Positions 11,801-21,733 of a stretch of 64,000 bases of DNA are shown piece by piece (position 1 is the first letter of the stretch; the number at the start of each line of letters is the position of its first letter). Under the pieces are notes generated by a model. That model was not told the origin of the DNA. It saw nothing but the letters and a program-made list of their open reading frames with translations, and did not search any database. The translations under genes were made by a program, and so were the position numbers. The DNA comes from Zerene cesonia (Eukaryota; Arthropoda; Insecta; Lepidoptera; Pieridae), in assembly GCF_012273895.1 (NCBI RefSeq), contig NC_052121.1, positions 8,705,624 through 8,769,623 of the forward strand, given 5' to 3'.

Positions 11801-13526
11801 TTTTAATTTCACCTCAACTTCAAAACGAAACGTCCAATTTTAATCATTCAAAGACCAAATATTATCAACATAAACTGTACTTATTGATGAAATAATTTAT
11901 TTTGATAAAGATTAATAGCATGAGTAAAATAAACGCGTTGAAATGTAGTCCAAAAAAATTCAAGATTTTTAAATAAAAATTTGGTTGTTGTGCCTCACTC
12001 GACATAGATAGGTATAGTGTGTCGCGGACTTTTTTGTAGATATTTATAAGATCTACAATTAATTCTAACATTTTATGGTTCTATCTTTTGTAGTTTAGGC
12101 AGCGTACGCAAAATAAGTAACTTCATTGGTTGATTTTTTTCAGTTAACCGAAAATATTTTACGGAACCCTATTTTTTTCCAAAATAAAATATAGCCTATG
12201 TTACTCGTGGATAATGTAGCTTTCGAATGGTGAAAGAATTTTTAAAATCGGTCCAGTAGTTTTTGAGCCTATTCATTACAACCAAACAAACAAAGTTTTC
12301 CTCTTTATAATATTAGAATAGATATGGAAACATACAGGTATATTACTCTATTTTCTCTACACACTTGAATAATATATTTCCATAATATCTCACTGACTCT
12401 AAACTGTAAACCTAAACTCGTCTTATAAATTCTTTCAGTTCGTAGTGAATCTTAGATAATAGTGATTTCAAAAAGGCATAGACGTAATAAACAGTCAAGT
12501 CATTTGTTAACAGGTATGCAGCTTTCAGTTCACAATTATGTGGAAGATGTAAGACTCGCTCGTCTCACATCGCTTCAAGAGAAATTCCTAAAACACGCCA
12601 TGAACTCGTTTCCGAAAGCGAAAAAAATCGTTTACAGCACATGTTCCATATTCCCAGAGGAAAACGAGCGAGTTATATCCAATGTAGTCAAATCTTCTCG
12701 AGCTAAATGGAAAGTGCTAAATGTTAAAGATCTACTCAAGGAACAGTGGAATAATTATGGCTCGGGAATGTACGGTGAAATGGGTACACGGTGCTTGTAC
12801 GCGAGACCAGAGTCCGACATGACTACAGGATTCTTTTTGGCAGTTTTGGAAAGAGATTTAAAACAAGAGAATGTCACGGGAAGTAATGAAGTTGCAGATG
12901 ATGAACTTGATCGGAAAAAGGCGAAAAAGAATAAAAAACACGTCAGTGAAGACACATCACCGGAAGCTGAAACGAATGAACAAAATGGTGGTGGCAAGTC
13001 CGAAAATCATAAGAAGAAGAAGAAATCAAAACACGGAAAAGATAGAGTAGATGAAGTAATAGTGGAAGGAGGAGAAATCACCACCCATCATGAAAGCAGT
13101 GAAGGTGTAAAACGTAGAAACAAAAGAGTTGAGACAGGTTCTGAAAATGTTGTAGATTGTGTTGAAGATATAAATGCGGAAACAGATAATTTTAAACAAA
13201 AGAAGAAGAAAAAGAAAAAAGATAAAGATTTAAGTGAAGTTTCGGAAAATCAGGAAACCAGTTTGAATAACGATGGAGTGATTAGCACCGAGGTTAATTT
13301 AGAAGAAACTGAGTTGCCTAAAAAGAAAAAGAAAAGAAGTAAAAATAACGAATTGATAGAAAATGATGATGTACCAGAAGGAACTGAAAAAGATATACAT
13401 GTAGATGTTGAAACCGAATCATCGACAAAAAAGGGGAAAAAGTCGAAACATTCTCCCGAACTGGTTCACGGCAATGATGAGGTGGAACCAGTTAAGAAAA
13501 AGAAGAAAAAGCGTACCAAGGAGTAA
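8850..13526 (+). CDS. Nsun5: NSUN5-like RNA cytosine-5 methyltransferase (6 exons, complete)
   Basis: SAM-dependent RNA m5C methyltransferase of the NOL1/NOP2/SUN family. NSUN5 methylates a cytosine in large-subunit rRNA in the nucleolus (family knowledge). Exons 8850-8972, 9041-9293, 9994-10253, 10667-10780, 11312-11486 and 12514-13526 give 645 codons in a single frame. The N-terminal part fits NSUN5 (KKVATEGGGVKNLLYDNK; LDPWLARVLTTELLFGKKEL; RRPRYVRINTNLL). Next come the SAM-binding motif (VVLDMCAAPGMKTTQVAA), the motif IV catalytic Cys (YIILDPSCSGSG), the motif VI Cys (KIVYSTCSIFPEENERV) and the end of the fold (TTGFFLAVLERD). Family members of about 430 residues stop near here. This one goes on for about 220 residues (12859-13523) rich in Lys and Glu, with at least six clusters of four or more lysines, likely nucleolar or RNA-binding. 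The last acceptor is at 12511-12513: the splice there restores Gly in CSGSG, while an earlier candidate acceptor at 12438 hits a stop. Intron 2 holds VMA21. Confidence 0.92.
9341..9694 (+). CDS. Vma21: VMA21-like V-ATPase assembly factor (single exon)
   Basis: A 117-residue ER membrane protein of the VMA21 family, which chaperones assembly of the V-ATPase Vo sector. Two hydrophobic helices are visible, about residues 18-42 (AVFVLANLFLYSVAMFTLPF) and 58-78 (VWSVVSAVVVVNLIICLYAY), with a short polar loop between them (FGMRHILTDYYTVDPF). The N-terminus is hydrophilic and the C-terminus charged, ending LKQD, which resembles the GKQD end of the human protein. Family members are about 100 residues long. 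The gene lies wholly in intron 2 of NSUN5 on the same strand, with a poly(A) signal at 9773. An in-frame continuation of NSUN5 exon 2 stops at 9319, only 21 bases before this ATG, so both may come from one retained-intron transcript. Assignment rests on topology, length and the helix sequences. Confidence 0.85.
   Translation: MAESSETGPLIPKQTKQAVFVLANLFLYSVAMFTLPFIAFFGMRHILTDYYTVDPFIRTVWSVVSAVVVVNLIICLYAYKAYHEKEYDEHGNEIDQHSYQTPITRESEKSSLNLKQD
9773..9778 (+). terminator. Poly(A) signal of VMA21 within NSUN5 intron 2
   Basis: AATAAA 79 bases after the VMA21 stop, followed by a T-rich stretch (TCTTTGTTTTATTG). It would end a transcript before NSUN5 exon 3, so NSUN5 needs splicing to win over cleavage here. 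Confidence 0.65.
10868..11010 (+). repeat. Interspersed repeat fragment in NSUN5 intron 4
   Basis: Typical blocks of lepidopteran short repeats: TAATATTATAAAGAGAAAG, TTTGTTTGTTTGTAATGG, ACTCGACCGATTTTAAAA and an end in GCAAGTAGTGCTAGTA. Non-coding. Confidence 0.6.
11622..12326 (+). repeat. Family C repeat, split by internal sequence, in NSUN5 intron 5
   Basis: The family C head (ACTAGCGGTCCGCCCCGGCT) lies at 11622-11660. The matching tail lies at about 12185-12326 (TGGTGAAAGAATTTTTAAAATC, then GGTCCAGTAGTTTTTGAG and TATAATATTAGAATAGAT). Intact copies elsewhere are about 160 bp, so about 500 bp has been inserted or two copies have fused. Confidence 0.6.
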
Positions 13527-14259
13527 GGAGTTTTGTATGTTTTTAATAAATTTATAAGTAAACTCTTTTCTTTATTTTCCTCACTTTTCTATAAAAAAAA
13601 AAAAAATTAATAACATTTAATCATTTATAATGATGTTTCGGAGTCGTAACTTTAAATGTATCATGCTGGGTACTGATATTTGATGAGTTCGATCTTAATC
13701 AAATTATACAAAAGCAACTAGACAGAAAATAAATCATAATATTATTTGTATAGCATATCCGTAATCATCTAATAGGTACGTACTAGGAATAATTATTATT
13801 GTACGTACATAAATTACTGACTAACGCATTTATATGAAATACGTTTAGGATTGATAAATTGGCTATAACCGTTGCATTGCACGCCAAACCGTCACGAACG
13901 ATGTCGTGCGTCCTTATTTTCAACACCCACTAACAAAAAATATATACCTATTCCTATAAATGAGTTTCAAAGAAATGCATATATAATTAGTAGGTAGCAT
14001 ATAGTTACTCGACTTTTTATTGTGTCTACAGTGCAATCAAAGCACAAAATGCTCGACCCTAATTTGATGATCGAACTATTTATTTTATGTGAAAGCAAAA
14101 CGCGCAGTCGAGTTACCTGATGTTAAGATCATTGTAGCCTGTTGCACCCACAATACCGGGGTATGGTGAATGTGTTGTCAGCCTTTAAGAGAGCTCTCAA
14201 TATTTTTCAGTATTTTTGCAGTAGGTATATGCTTTTCTGTACATTTTTAAAGTAACACT

Positions 14260-14580
14260 CAGGGCCGGATTTAAATTAATGCCGCCCTTGGGCACTGGAA
14301 AAAATGCCGCCCCATCACTGAAAATGACTATACCGATAGAACCTAGATATATTTGTGAAGCAGACTGCAGGTGGCAGTGTTCACAGTTGCCAGTTTATAA
14401 GATTCAAATATATAAGATTTTCATTAAGTTTTAGTTAATAAGTATAATCGACAAAAAAATTTTTGATAACACTTACCTAACAAAATTTTTTTCAAATTTC
14501 TTTTTCTAAATTTTGCCGCCCTAGAAAATTTGCCGCCCTGGGCACAAGCCCCGACTGCCCCTAGTGTAAATCCACCACTG
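14260..14580. mobile_element. Non-autonomous hAT-like MITE with 8-bp target site duplication
   Basis: 321 bp. The ends are imperfect inverted repeats: CAGGGCCGGATTTA on the left, and CAGTGGTGGATTTA as reverse complement of the right. Both sides are flanked by the identical 8-mer GTAACACT (14252-14259 and 14581-14588). 8-bp duplications and CAG...CTG ends are hAT features. The interior repeats GCCGCCC near both ends and has no ORF. Confidence 0.88.
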
Positions 14581-14637
14581 GTAACACTGCAAAAAGCTCT
14601 ATTGACAAGTCCTATTAATTTAAACCTTTTATTAGAT

Positions 14638-14830
14638 ACTAGCTGCGCCCCGCGGTTTCAATCTGTATCCTGTCGGAATATCGGGATAAAATATTGCCTA
14701 TATGTTATCCCAGTTCTCCAGCTATCTACGTACCAAATTTCATTGCAACCGGTTCAGTAGTTTTTGTATGAAAGAGCAACAAACACAAACACATCCTTAC
14801 AAACTTTCGCATTTATAATATTAGTAGGAT
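14638..14830 (+). repeat. Interspersed repeat, family A copy 1
   Basis: Runs from ACTAGCTGCGCCCCGCGGTTT to TATAATATTAGTAGGAT and matches 44300-44502 and 51381-51524 in the same orientation. The shared interior includes ACGTACCAAATTTCATTGCA. A widespread type of short element in lepidopteran genomes (established knowledge; family name not assigned). Confidence 0.85.
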
Positions 14831-15596
14831 GAAATAGGAAGGATATTTTTCATTTGTAATCAATTTATTATTACAAAAGCAACATTTTGCGTCGAGGAAA
14901 AACATGTAGTTTAGTTTTGCATCTGTAAATAATTGTCTATTATATGGAACTACTGCATAAAGTATATAGAGTTATTTTTAGGTATATCATTCAACAATCC
15001 TAGAACTCCATGAGAGATTTTCCATCTTTTATATTTATCTAATTAACTTTTACTTAACAAAGTCCTTATTCTACAACTGTCTTCAACACCTCCCCGTACC
15101 GTACCTACATTCAACAAAAAATGAATTTATGTATCGAGTACTACAGTTACGACTACATGGATTTCATTATTCCATTTACACCAAACGTGACGTGTTGCTA
15201 TTTGGGTTAATGTGTCCTTCGAATGTTTCAATTTTACTGATATAATTTTAGCCTTGAACTAAATAGTGCGTGATTGAGACGATACTTGTAATAAGTGTAT
15301 CAGACAGGCCTACCTTATGACTGATTATATCTACCTGCCGTCTAGATAGACACAAAAGATTTTGTATCAAAACATATAACTAATTTTATAAACGCGAATG
15401 TTGGTAAGTATGGATGGATATTTGGTACTCTTTTGGGCGAAAATAGCTTACCGTATTTGTATGAAATATGGTACAGAGATAGATTATAGTATGGATTAGT
15501 ATATAGACTAATTTTTACCCGGGTACCACTCGAGTGACGCCGCAGATTACAACTGGTGTGGTATGATATTAAAATTGCTGCTACGTTGGCTCTTAA

Positions 15597-16974
15597 CACA
15601 TTCACTGCTGATCCAGAAACTTGTTAAAACCAGCGATGCGGCTATTACACGCTCAGCGTGTCTCCCGCACCGGCGGCAATCTCGCCGTACCGCTTTTGTC
15701 CCTGGTGCGGGAGGACACGCTACGCGTGTGCATAGTGTCGAGCCAGCTGTGCGGCCGGACATACCAATGTGTGTTTTACAAATTTTTTTTTTTTTTTTTT
15801 TTTTTAATTATACTATTTCTCATTTCGCGATGTAGTCGTTATTTATTATTTATCTGCACATAGACCGACTACACAACAATAAGTGTATGTATGTAAAGAT
15901 GTCATTGTTTATGAAAATTACTAATAACGAAAATCATTCAAAATTGCTAATTACTCTTCCCTAATATTCGTGAACAACAGAGGGCGTATATTTCAATATT
16001 AACGAAACGTACATATTCGTTGTCCAATATTTACAAAATAACATTCATAATTACCTTGATATTAAAATTAATACTTCATATGTTACAATGAACAATGTAT
16101 TGAGAAGGTACTAATAATGACCTCTCCTAAAACCTTTTATAGAATTTAAATTATTAACGCTCGTACATAAAGATAATCGTTCTTATAGAAGATAGATTAG
16201 CAATGCAAGTTTCATGCTGTGCCCCATAGATGGCGTCAGTACGTTACTTAAGAATCTAGAACGCGCTGAAGATATTCTGTTTCTAAATGTTAATATAACA
16301 CAGCGTAGCAGTCGTGCGCTAACCAATGAAATAGACTGCTTGTATATATATTGTAAATTGGAGTTTCACAGCCTTCTGTGCCTCCGACACAATGAAATCA
16401 AGCGCTCTATTGGCGAGTCGGTAAGGCACCCCCCCAATCTTTTGTACAGGCTATTTTGCTTTTGCGGAATAGCCTAATAATCTATACCCAGTGACATCTT
16501 ACACAACTCATACCATCAAGTTGTGCATAAATATAAGATAAATTAATATTTAATAAAAATCAATTGTTCTGCTTTTCTGTAGTCTTAGTGTATAATTATT
16601 TTTTTTTGTATTTTTCTGTGGTTGTTACTAGCACAGAATAAATTTAATCTGGGTTACATAAAAGACAAAAATATTATTTTATTTATTTCCATTTATTGTT
16701 ACTTTTAACCAAATATTTTATTTTCCGTTTTATTCAATTAAATCTTAACTATCTAAGCAAAGAAAATAAATTAATGGAAGAAATAACAAAAAATATATTT
16801 GGACAAAAATGTGTTGCCCGCATTGGAGAATTGAACTAAACAACACGCACAGCGTGTTTTACGCACCACGAGACGCGATTTCTCGCGAATGCGGCTTCAC
16901 ACGCTAGGCGTGCGAAGACGCATACTCGGTTCGAAGCATTTTTACACAACAGGTGTGTTTCAGCAGTGAACGTG
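15597..16974. mobile_element. piggyBac-like non-autonomous element flanked by TTAA
   Basis: About 1.38 kb. TTAA at 15593-15596 and at 16975-16978 borders inverted termini CACATTCACTGCTGA and CACGTTCACTGCTGA (14 of 15 match). Each end also carries subterminal palindromic CACGC..GCGTG blocks; the left one forms a long hairpin (15650-15735, CTCCCGCACC against GGTGCGGGAG). TTAA duplication and a CAC terminus fit piggyBac-type MITEs. No transposase is visible inside. A poly-T run lies at 15783-15805. Two separate elements that happen to face each other is the alternative. Confidence 0.7.
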
Positions 16975-17309
16975 TTAAATGAGAACAAAATGTTCAAAAG
17001 CAACAACAAAGATGATGGTCTTTGATCTTAATCGTCAAATTTTATGAATAATTTATCGATTATGCTTGAGTATATCCTACTATCTTATTCCTATTCAAAG
17101 GCCTAAGGTTTTCTTAATGTAACAAATAAAGTAAAGTAAACCGAACATAATATTCTTATTTCAAAGTTTTGGTACGTGTAATTCAGACGATATAAAATTC
17201 ATCACGAGAAGTTGTAGTTGGGTCCTATTATTGGAATCGAAACCATTACAAATCAAGACAAAAATATTGTAAGATAATTCAGACATAATATATACATATA
17301 CACGAATGA

Positions 17310-17322
17310 GTTGCTTAGCAAC
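17310..17322. promoter_or_regulatory. Perfect RFX X-box
   Basis: GTTGCTTAGCAAC is a 13-bp palindrome fitting the RFX consensus GYTRYY-N-RRHRAC with a one-base spacer. It is followed by a CCAAT box at 17387-17391 in a locally GC-richer stretch. RFX sites control ciliary genes in animals. The nearest downstream gene is DCX-EMAP, 3.6 kb away, a ciliary-type gene, so a distal promoter with a non-coding first exon is possible. Confidence 0.5.
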
Positions 17323-17673
17323 GCTGTTTTTCTCAGCCTAGGGCGTTTCATCAATTGGGCGGCGCCAACATCTGATCTAGCTTCAACCAATCACAAGCGG
17401 AAATACTCTATTATGACAGTCCTGTCACTCAAATAATCATACAGTACGATGCTTGACAAGATAAATTTTATCATACTCCCTTTTAATAGAGTATGGTTTT
17501 GCTTGATAGCTCTTGTTTAATGAGCTTCCGTTATTGAACTGGCGACCGAGTAACGACACTCCCAATGTATGTTGTAGGTATTTACCCTCGACTATTATAA
17601 TTCCTATTGTAAAAGAAATAATTATTAACTTGTTTTTATTTTAAAACCACTAGATATATATTTTTTTATTTAT

Positions 17674-17895
17674 AAGCTATTGCATAGCTTCTATCACGGG
17701 CTGTGAGCGTGGAGAATACAGCACATTCCGAACGGCACAGCGGTGATACTTTTTAGTTTTGCCATCTATCGCTCATCGTCACCACGCTCAAAAAGTTCAA
17801 TTAACATAAAGGAGAAACGAGTAAAAAAAAGCATAAATAAAATAGATCAATAATTGTAATCACATTAGTTAATAAAAAATACTATGCAATAGCTT
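17674..17895. mobile_element. MITE-like element with 14-bp terminal inverted repeats
   Basis: AAGCTATTGCATAG at 17674-17687 is the exact reverse complement of CTATGCAATAGCTT at 17882-17895. The 222-bp unit contains a further internal inverted pair (GAGCGTGG with CCACGCTC). No ORF. The target duplication is not clear. Confidence 0.6.
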
Positions 17896-18788
17896 TACCG
17901 TGGCAGTCTCCGAGTACCATACGTCTTTTTTTTTATGTAGCATTCAAAAAGTTGCTACGACATTTCGTAGCACTGATCTACGACACACATTTTACGTAGA
18001 AAGAGAGTTAATTTGCATTGCTTCGAAGATATATACAGATTTTAGCTGTAACCCGAATTACAGGCAGGCTCTATTTATTTGATTATTATAAAAACAGTAG
18101 CTAAGAACTTTGTAGTTTTCATAAATAGCTATAACAATATTTCATAATTTATGTTAATTCATGACGCAATTTAGCTACATAAGCGATTGTGAAAATGCTT
18201 ACACGTCGAGTATGAAATATTTATCAAAGAATTTAACATCATTACCGCAGAAAATAACATATAATTGCAGTTTAGTGTGCTTACAGTACTTAACTCGAGT
18301 AAATTCGTGAAATTCTAAACCCTTGTTTATCGTTAATAGTTTTAAGGTAAGGACACACGTGGCATTAGTATCACTTTACATAAGGCAATTTATTTTAAGA
18401 ACGTGAAATTTAAGCACTCCGTTGCGACGTGAAAGCAAGACAAACAAACACGGTGGTGGATTTAGAATATTAGTCAGGATAATGATACTGATTTGCAATT
18501 CTATTTAAAATTCAATACTAAATAAAACATGGTTTGTATATTATAGACTTTAGTACTATTTTTAGCAGCTGCAAACACGCGTTTCCCTTATATTTATCAT
18601 GGTTAATTTTCTCATTTGATTTAATTATTAAAAATTTTATATTTTGAATTATGATGAAATATACTTGTGGTTAACTAATACAAGCAATCTTGTTATAATA
18701 TTAAGTAAATGTTAAGAGTTAAATCAAGATAATTATCATCAGAAATGGTGACAATTTTTAAAGAATAAAACAAATATTATCACAAAAC

Positions 18789-18840
18789 TGGATTCGTACC
18801 CACGTCCATTACCTACCAGTGATTCCCGCTCAGCAATCGA
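18789..18840 (-). repeat. tRNA-derived SINE head fragment
   Basis: On the minus strand an A-box-like block (TTGCTGAGCGG) and a B-box-like block (GGTACGAATCC) are spaced as in a tRNA promoter. Flanking sequence does not close an acceptor stem, so this is a SINE relic rather than a tRNA gene. Confidence 0.45.
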
Positions 18841-20910
18841 ATTAAATCAAATACTGAGCGCCTTTATGCACACCCTTTTACTAAATTTCATGATTTCATC
18901 GGTACTATCTCTGGATACTATACTGTAATCAATGAAATAGAACTAGAATAAAACATATATAAGTAGCAAGTAGGCACAGAAATGTCTAGAAACAATATGT
19001 ATTCGATTGTTTTGCTTGCCAAGTCATTCGCGTGTTTCATATCGAAAGTGAGCTCACATTCGTCTCAATTAAGCTGCTTATTATTTTGAAATAATGTTCT
19101 TTCGAAAACTATTTGTTCTTAGTTCAATTATGTTTTATGTATCTTATAGTGGGTAAATAATCTTAATTATAGTTTATTTTATGTAAATATTATTTTAACG
19201 AAACATTAAAAATCGAAATACACAGATATACTAATATAAATAATTGAAAAAGTACTAGAAGTTTTATTACACCGAAAAATATAAAAAAGCCACGATACAA
19301 TTAATACGTTAAATTGCATACCAATGTATGTAAATGTTAGCACGAATTAAATTTATAGAAAATCTTAATCCAATATTGGCTATGATTTAATTAAAATTAA
19401 ATTCTATACAAACAGGTAGAAAGAATAGCTTTCTATAGTATCAAAGACAAGGGCACCAAAGAAAATTTACATTATGTAATTGATAATATTATTGTCGGTA
19501 TAAGTAAAAATAAATAAGAATCTCAAATAATAGGCAGACGGACATTTTATATTTCCTCTTAATAATACTAATATAATATTATCTGTGGTTATAATCAGGC
19601 TTTGTAACATTTTAAATAAACTTCTAAAATTATATATCATATATGTACTAGTAAAATTGCAAGCCCTGCACGGCAACCTATTTAGGTTATTGATTATAAT
19701 GTCCTGTTTATTACGCCAGGTAAAATGTTCCTGAAAGCTAACGTAAACTGAAATATATCTTGCCTTCAGTAAAAAGAGCTATTTTGACTCTTATTTTGCT
19801 TGTACTCAATAATAATTAAGCACTAAAACTATGTTACATATACCTTTAGTGATGAGTTATTCTGGTGTAATCATTGTTTGTAACTTTCAATACACATACA
19901 TTCAAACTAGCAACAGTAATTTGTTATGTAGTAGCAGTATTGTTAAAGATTAAATAACTCAACAGATAATAGAAGAAAACTTATTTTCTTCTTCATTTAA
20001 TTGTAAAAAAAATTTACAACAAATAAATAAGTCGCGTAGCATTTAATTTACAGAAACATAAGATGTTTTTTATTAATGGTTATTTTCTAGGTTATAAAAA
20101 TATTAGTCAACCATTATCTTGACATTCACCGTTTTACAAAACATCCGCTTTCGGCCGCAATTTAGTAAGGAAATTCCTATTAACCAATTATAGTCTTTAA
20201 AAACATCGTAAGGAACAAAAAACTTTAAGTTTCTATTTAGGCCTATGGCGCTAGGCGTAAAATGTCCGTTACTTTAGCGAGACAACACCCTTACCAAACC
20301 GATCTAAAAACAAATGTATATTTTGTAAATTCCCTTAAGCATTTATTGAATACATAGTAATAATGTCATATATAGCGCTATGATAATCATTGTAATACGA
20401 TTGTATTTCAAAAATTTTGTGGTGCCCTAGCGGTTTAGGCTCACGGTAATATTATTTTTAATCTTATTTTGTCATCAAATATTTACAAATTGAATTGAAG
20501 GCATTAATAAAAAAAATAGAGCATTACTAGTATTTTTACGCAGTATAATTTTCATAAACACAATAATACTATTTCGTGTTTCCGCCGCCCCAACGCACAC
20601 GGGTGCGCTGGCCTGACCACCCCGCCATGCCGCGTACAATGGCGAACGGTCACTCGAACTCCTTCTCAAAACATAACCGGTCGACTACCGTTCCATTATA
20701 ATTACTCATTTGCATTACAATACTATAACTCAAGTAGAATAAACATTTTTAATTAACAATCAGTGATTCTTTTTTGTGTCGTTTATTTCCCGCGCTTTAA
20801 TCTGTCAGCGTACATAGATAAAAAAATAATGTTTTACCCGCGTAGAATGAATCGTGCGTAGGAACTTTATATCATTTTTTTGTAGTGTTTTATTTTTTTT
20901 TAATAACAAA

Positions 20911-20946
20911 ATGGCATCAGAAGAGCCTAATGCTGCTGCAACTGTG
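20911..20946 (+). CDS. DCX-EMAP: Candidate alternative first coding exon of DCX-EMAP (12 codons)
   Basis: ATG in a strong context (AAAATGG) opens MASEEPNAAATV and runs straight into a consensus donor (GTGAGT). The exon ends in phase 0, as do the other two candidate first exons, and the common acceptor at 33293 is phase 0. Spliced there it would give a form starting MASEEPNAAATVAASYGKK, with only the second doublecortin domain. It could instead be the start of an unrelated transcript. Confidence 0.5.
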
Positions 20947-21591
20947 GTGAGTATGTTTTATTACTGTAAAATTAAAACAAGTAGTTATTTTGAAAATGTA
21001 TAGGTCAGGCCCTTTACTTTTATTGTGTATATTATTTCATTTTCAGATACAAAATAATAAAGATTTTTAGTATGTAAGAATGAAGAATAATATTTATCGC
21101 TGCTAAACTTACACTTGTTAACACAAAGACAATAAAATACTTGCCCCAATTACATAAAATTTTGAAATTATAGAATATATAGATATGAAGTGTTGTATAA
21201 TAAAATTACTCATTCATATCACTGACGTCATTCATGTTAATTTAGGTAAAGAAAATAATTATTACAAAAAATATTTTATGAATGAATCATATTATCATTA
21301 TTGCAGTATTTATTATAACTCGAAGTCCGCTAGAGCCCCTCGTGGTCATGCTTAAAGTTACTTAGTCACGCAGTAAGCCTACAACTAGTTAAAGTTATCA
21401 AAAAGATCTATTGATTACTTGACGTTAGGTTAACTTGAAAAATTGCAGTACTGACCTAATATTAACATAATTGAACATAATTTTACATTTATACATTTCT
21501 TACAATAAGTTCTCACTAACGGTGTATAATTTATTTTAATTGTAAAGTTAATTCAGTGCTAATTTCTTTTAGTTTGTCACGTGTTATGGTG

Positions 21592-21600
21592 TATATAAAA
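21592..21600 (+). promoter_or_regulatory. Candidate TATA box of the long DCX-EMAP isoform
   Basis: TATATAAAA lies 134 bases upstream of the ATG at 21734, which would place transcription start near 21625 with a 5' UTR of about 110 bases. It is a position-and-motif inference only. Confidence 0.4.
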
Positions 21601-21733
21601 ACTTTGTAAACTGAAGGTCATGCTAGAATTAAATAGCATGAATGGGCCTATCTATTTCATGCGTAGTCGATTGAAGTAACCGCAACGTCACTGACCACTC
21701 ATTGCCCAGTCGACCGCTGAATTTTCGCGCGTT

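Larger units (their letters stand above)
13527..20910. other. Intergenic region between NSUN5 and the first DCX-EMAP exon
   Basis: About 7.4 kb without a supported coding exon. A poly(A) signal for NSUN5 (AATAAA) lies close after its stop, near 13545. The rest holds a hAT MITE, several interspersed repeats, a TTAA-flanked element, a MITE at 17674-17895 and an X-box, each listed separately. Small ORFs here have no recognisable similarity and unremarkable composition. Confidence 0.7.

Noticed and set aside
12462..12513. NSUN5 last exon starting at the ATG at 12462 or the acceptor at 12438
   Set aside because: Entry at 12438 hits a stop in the required phase. Only the acceptor at 12511-12513 restores the conserved CSGSG motif.
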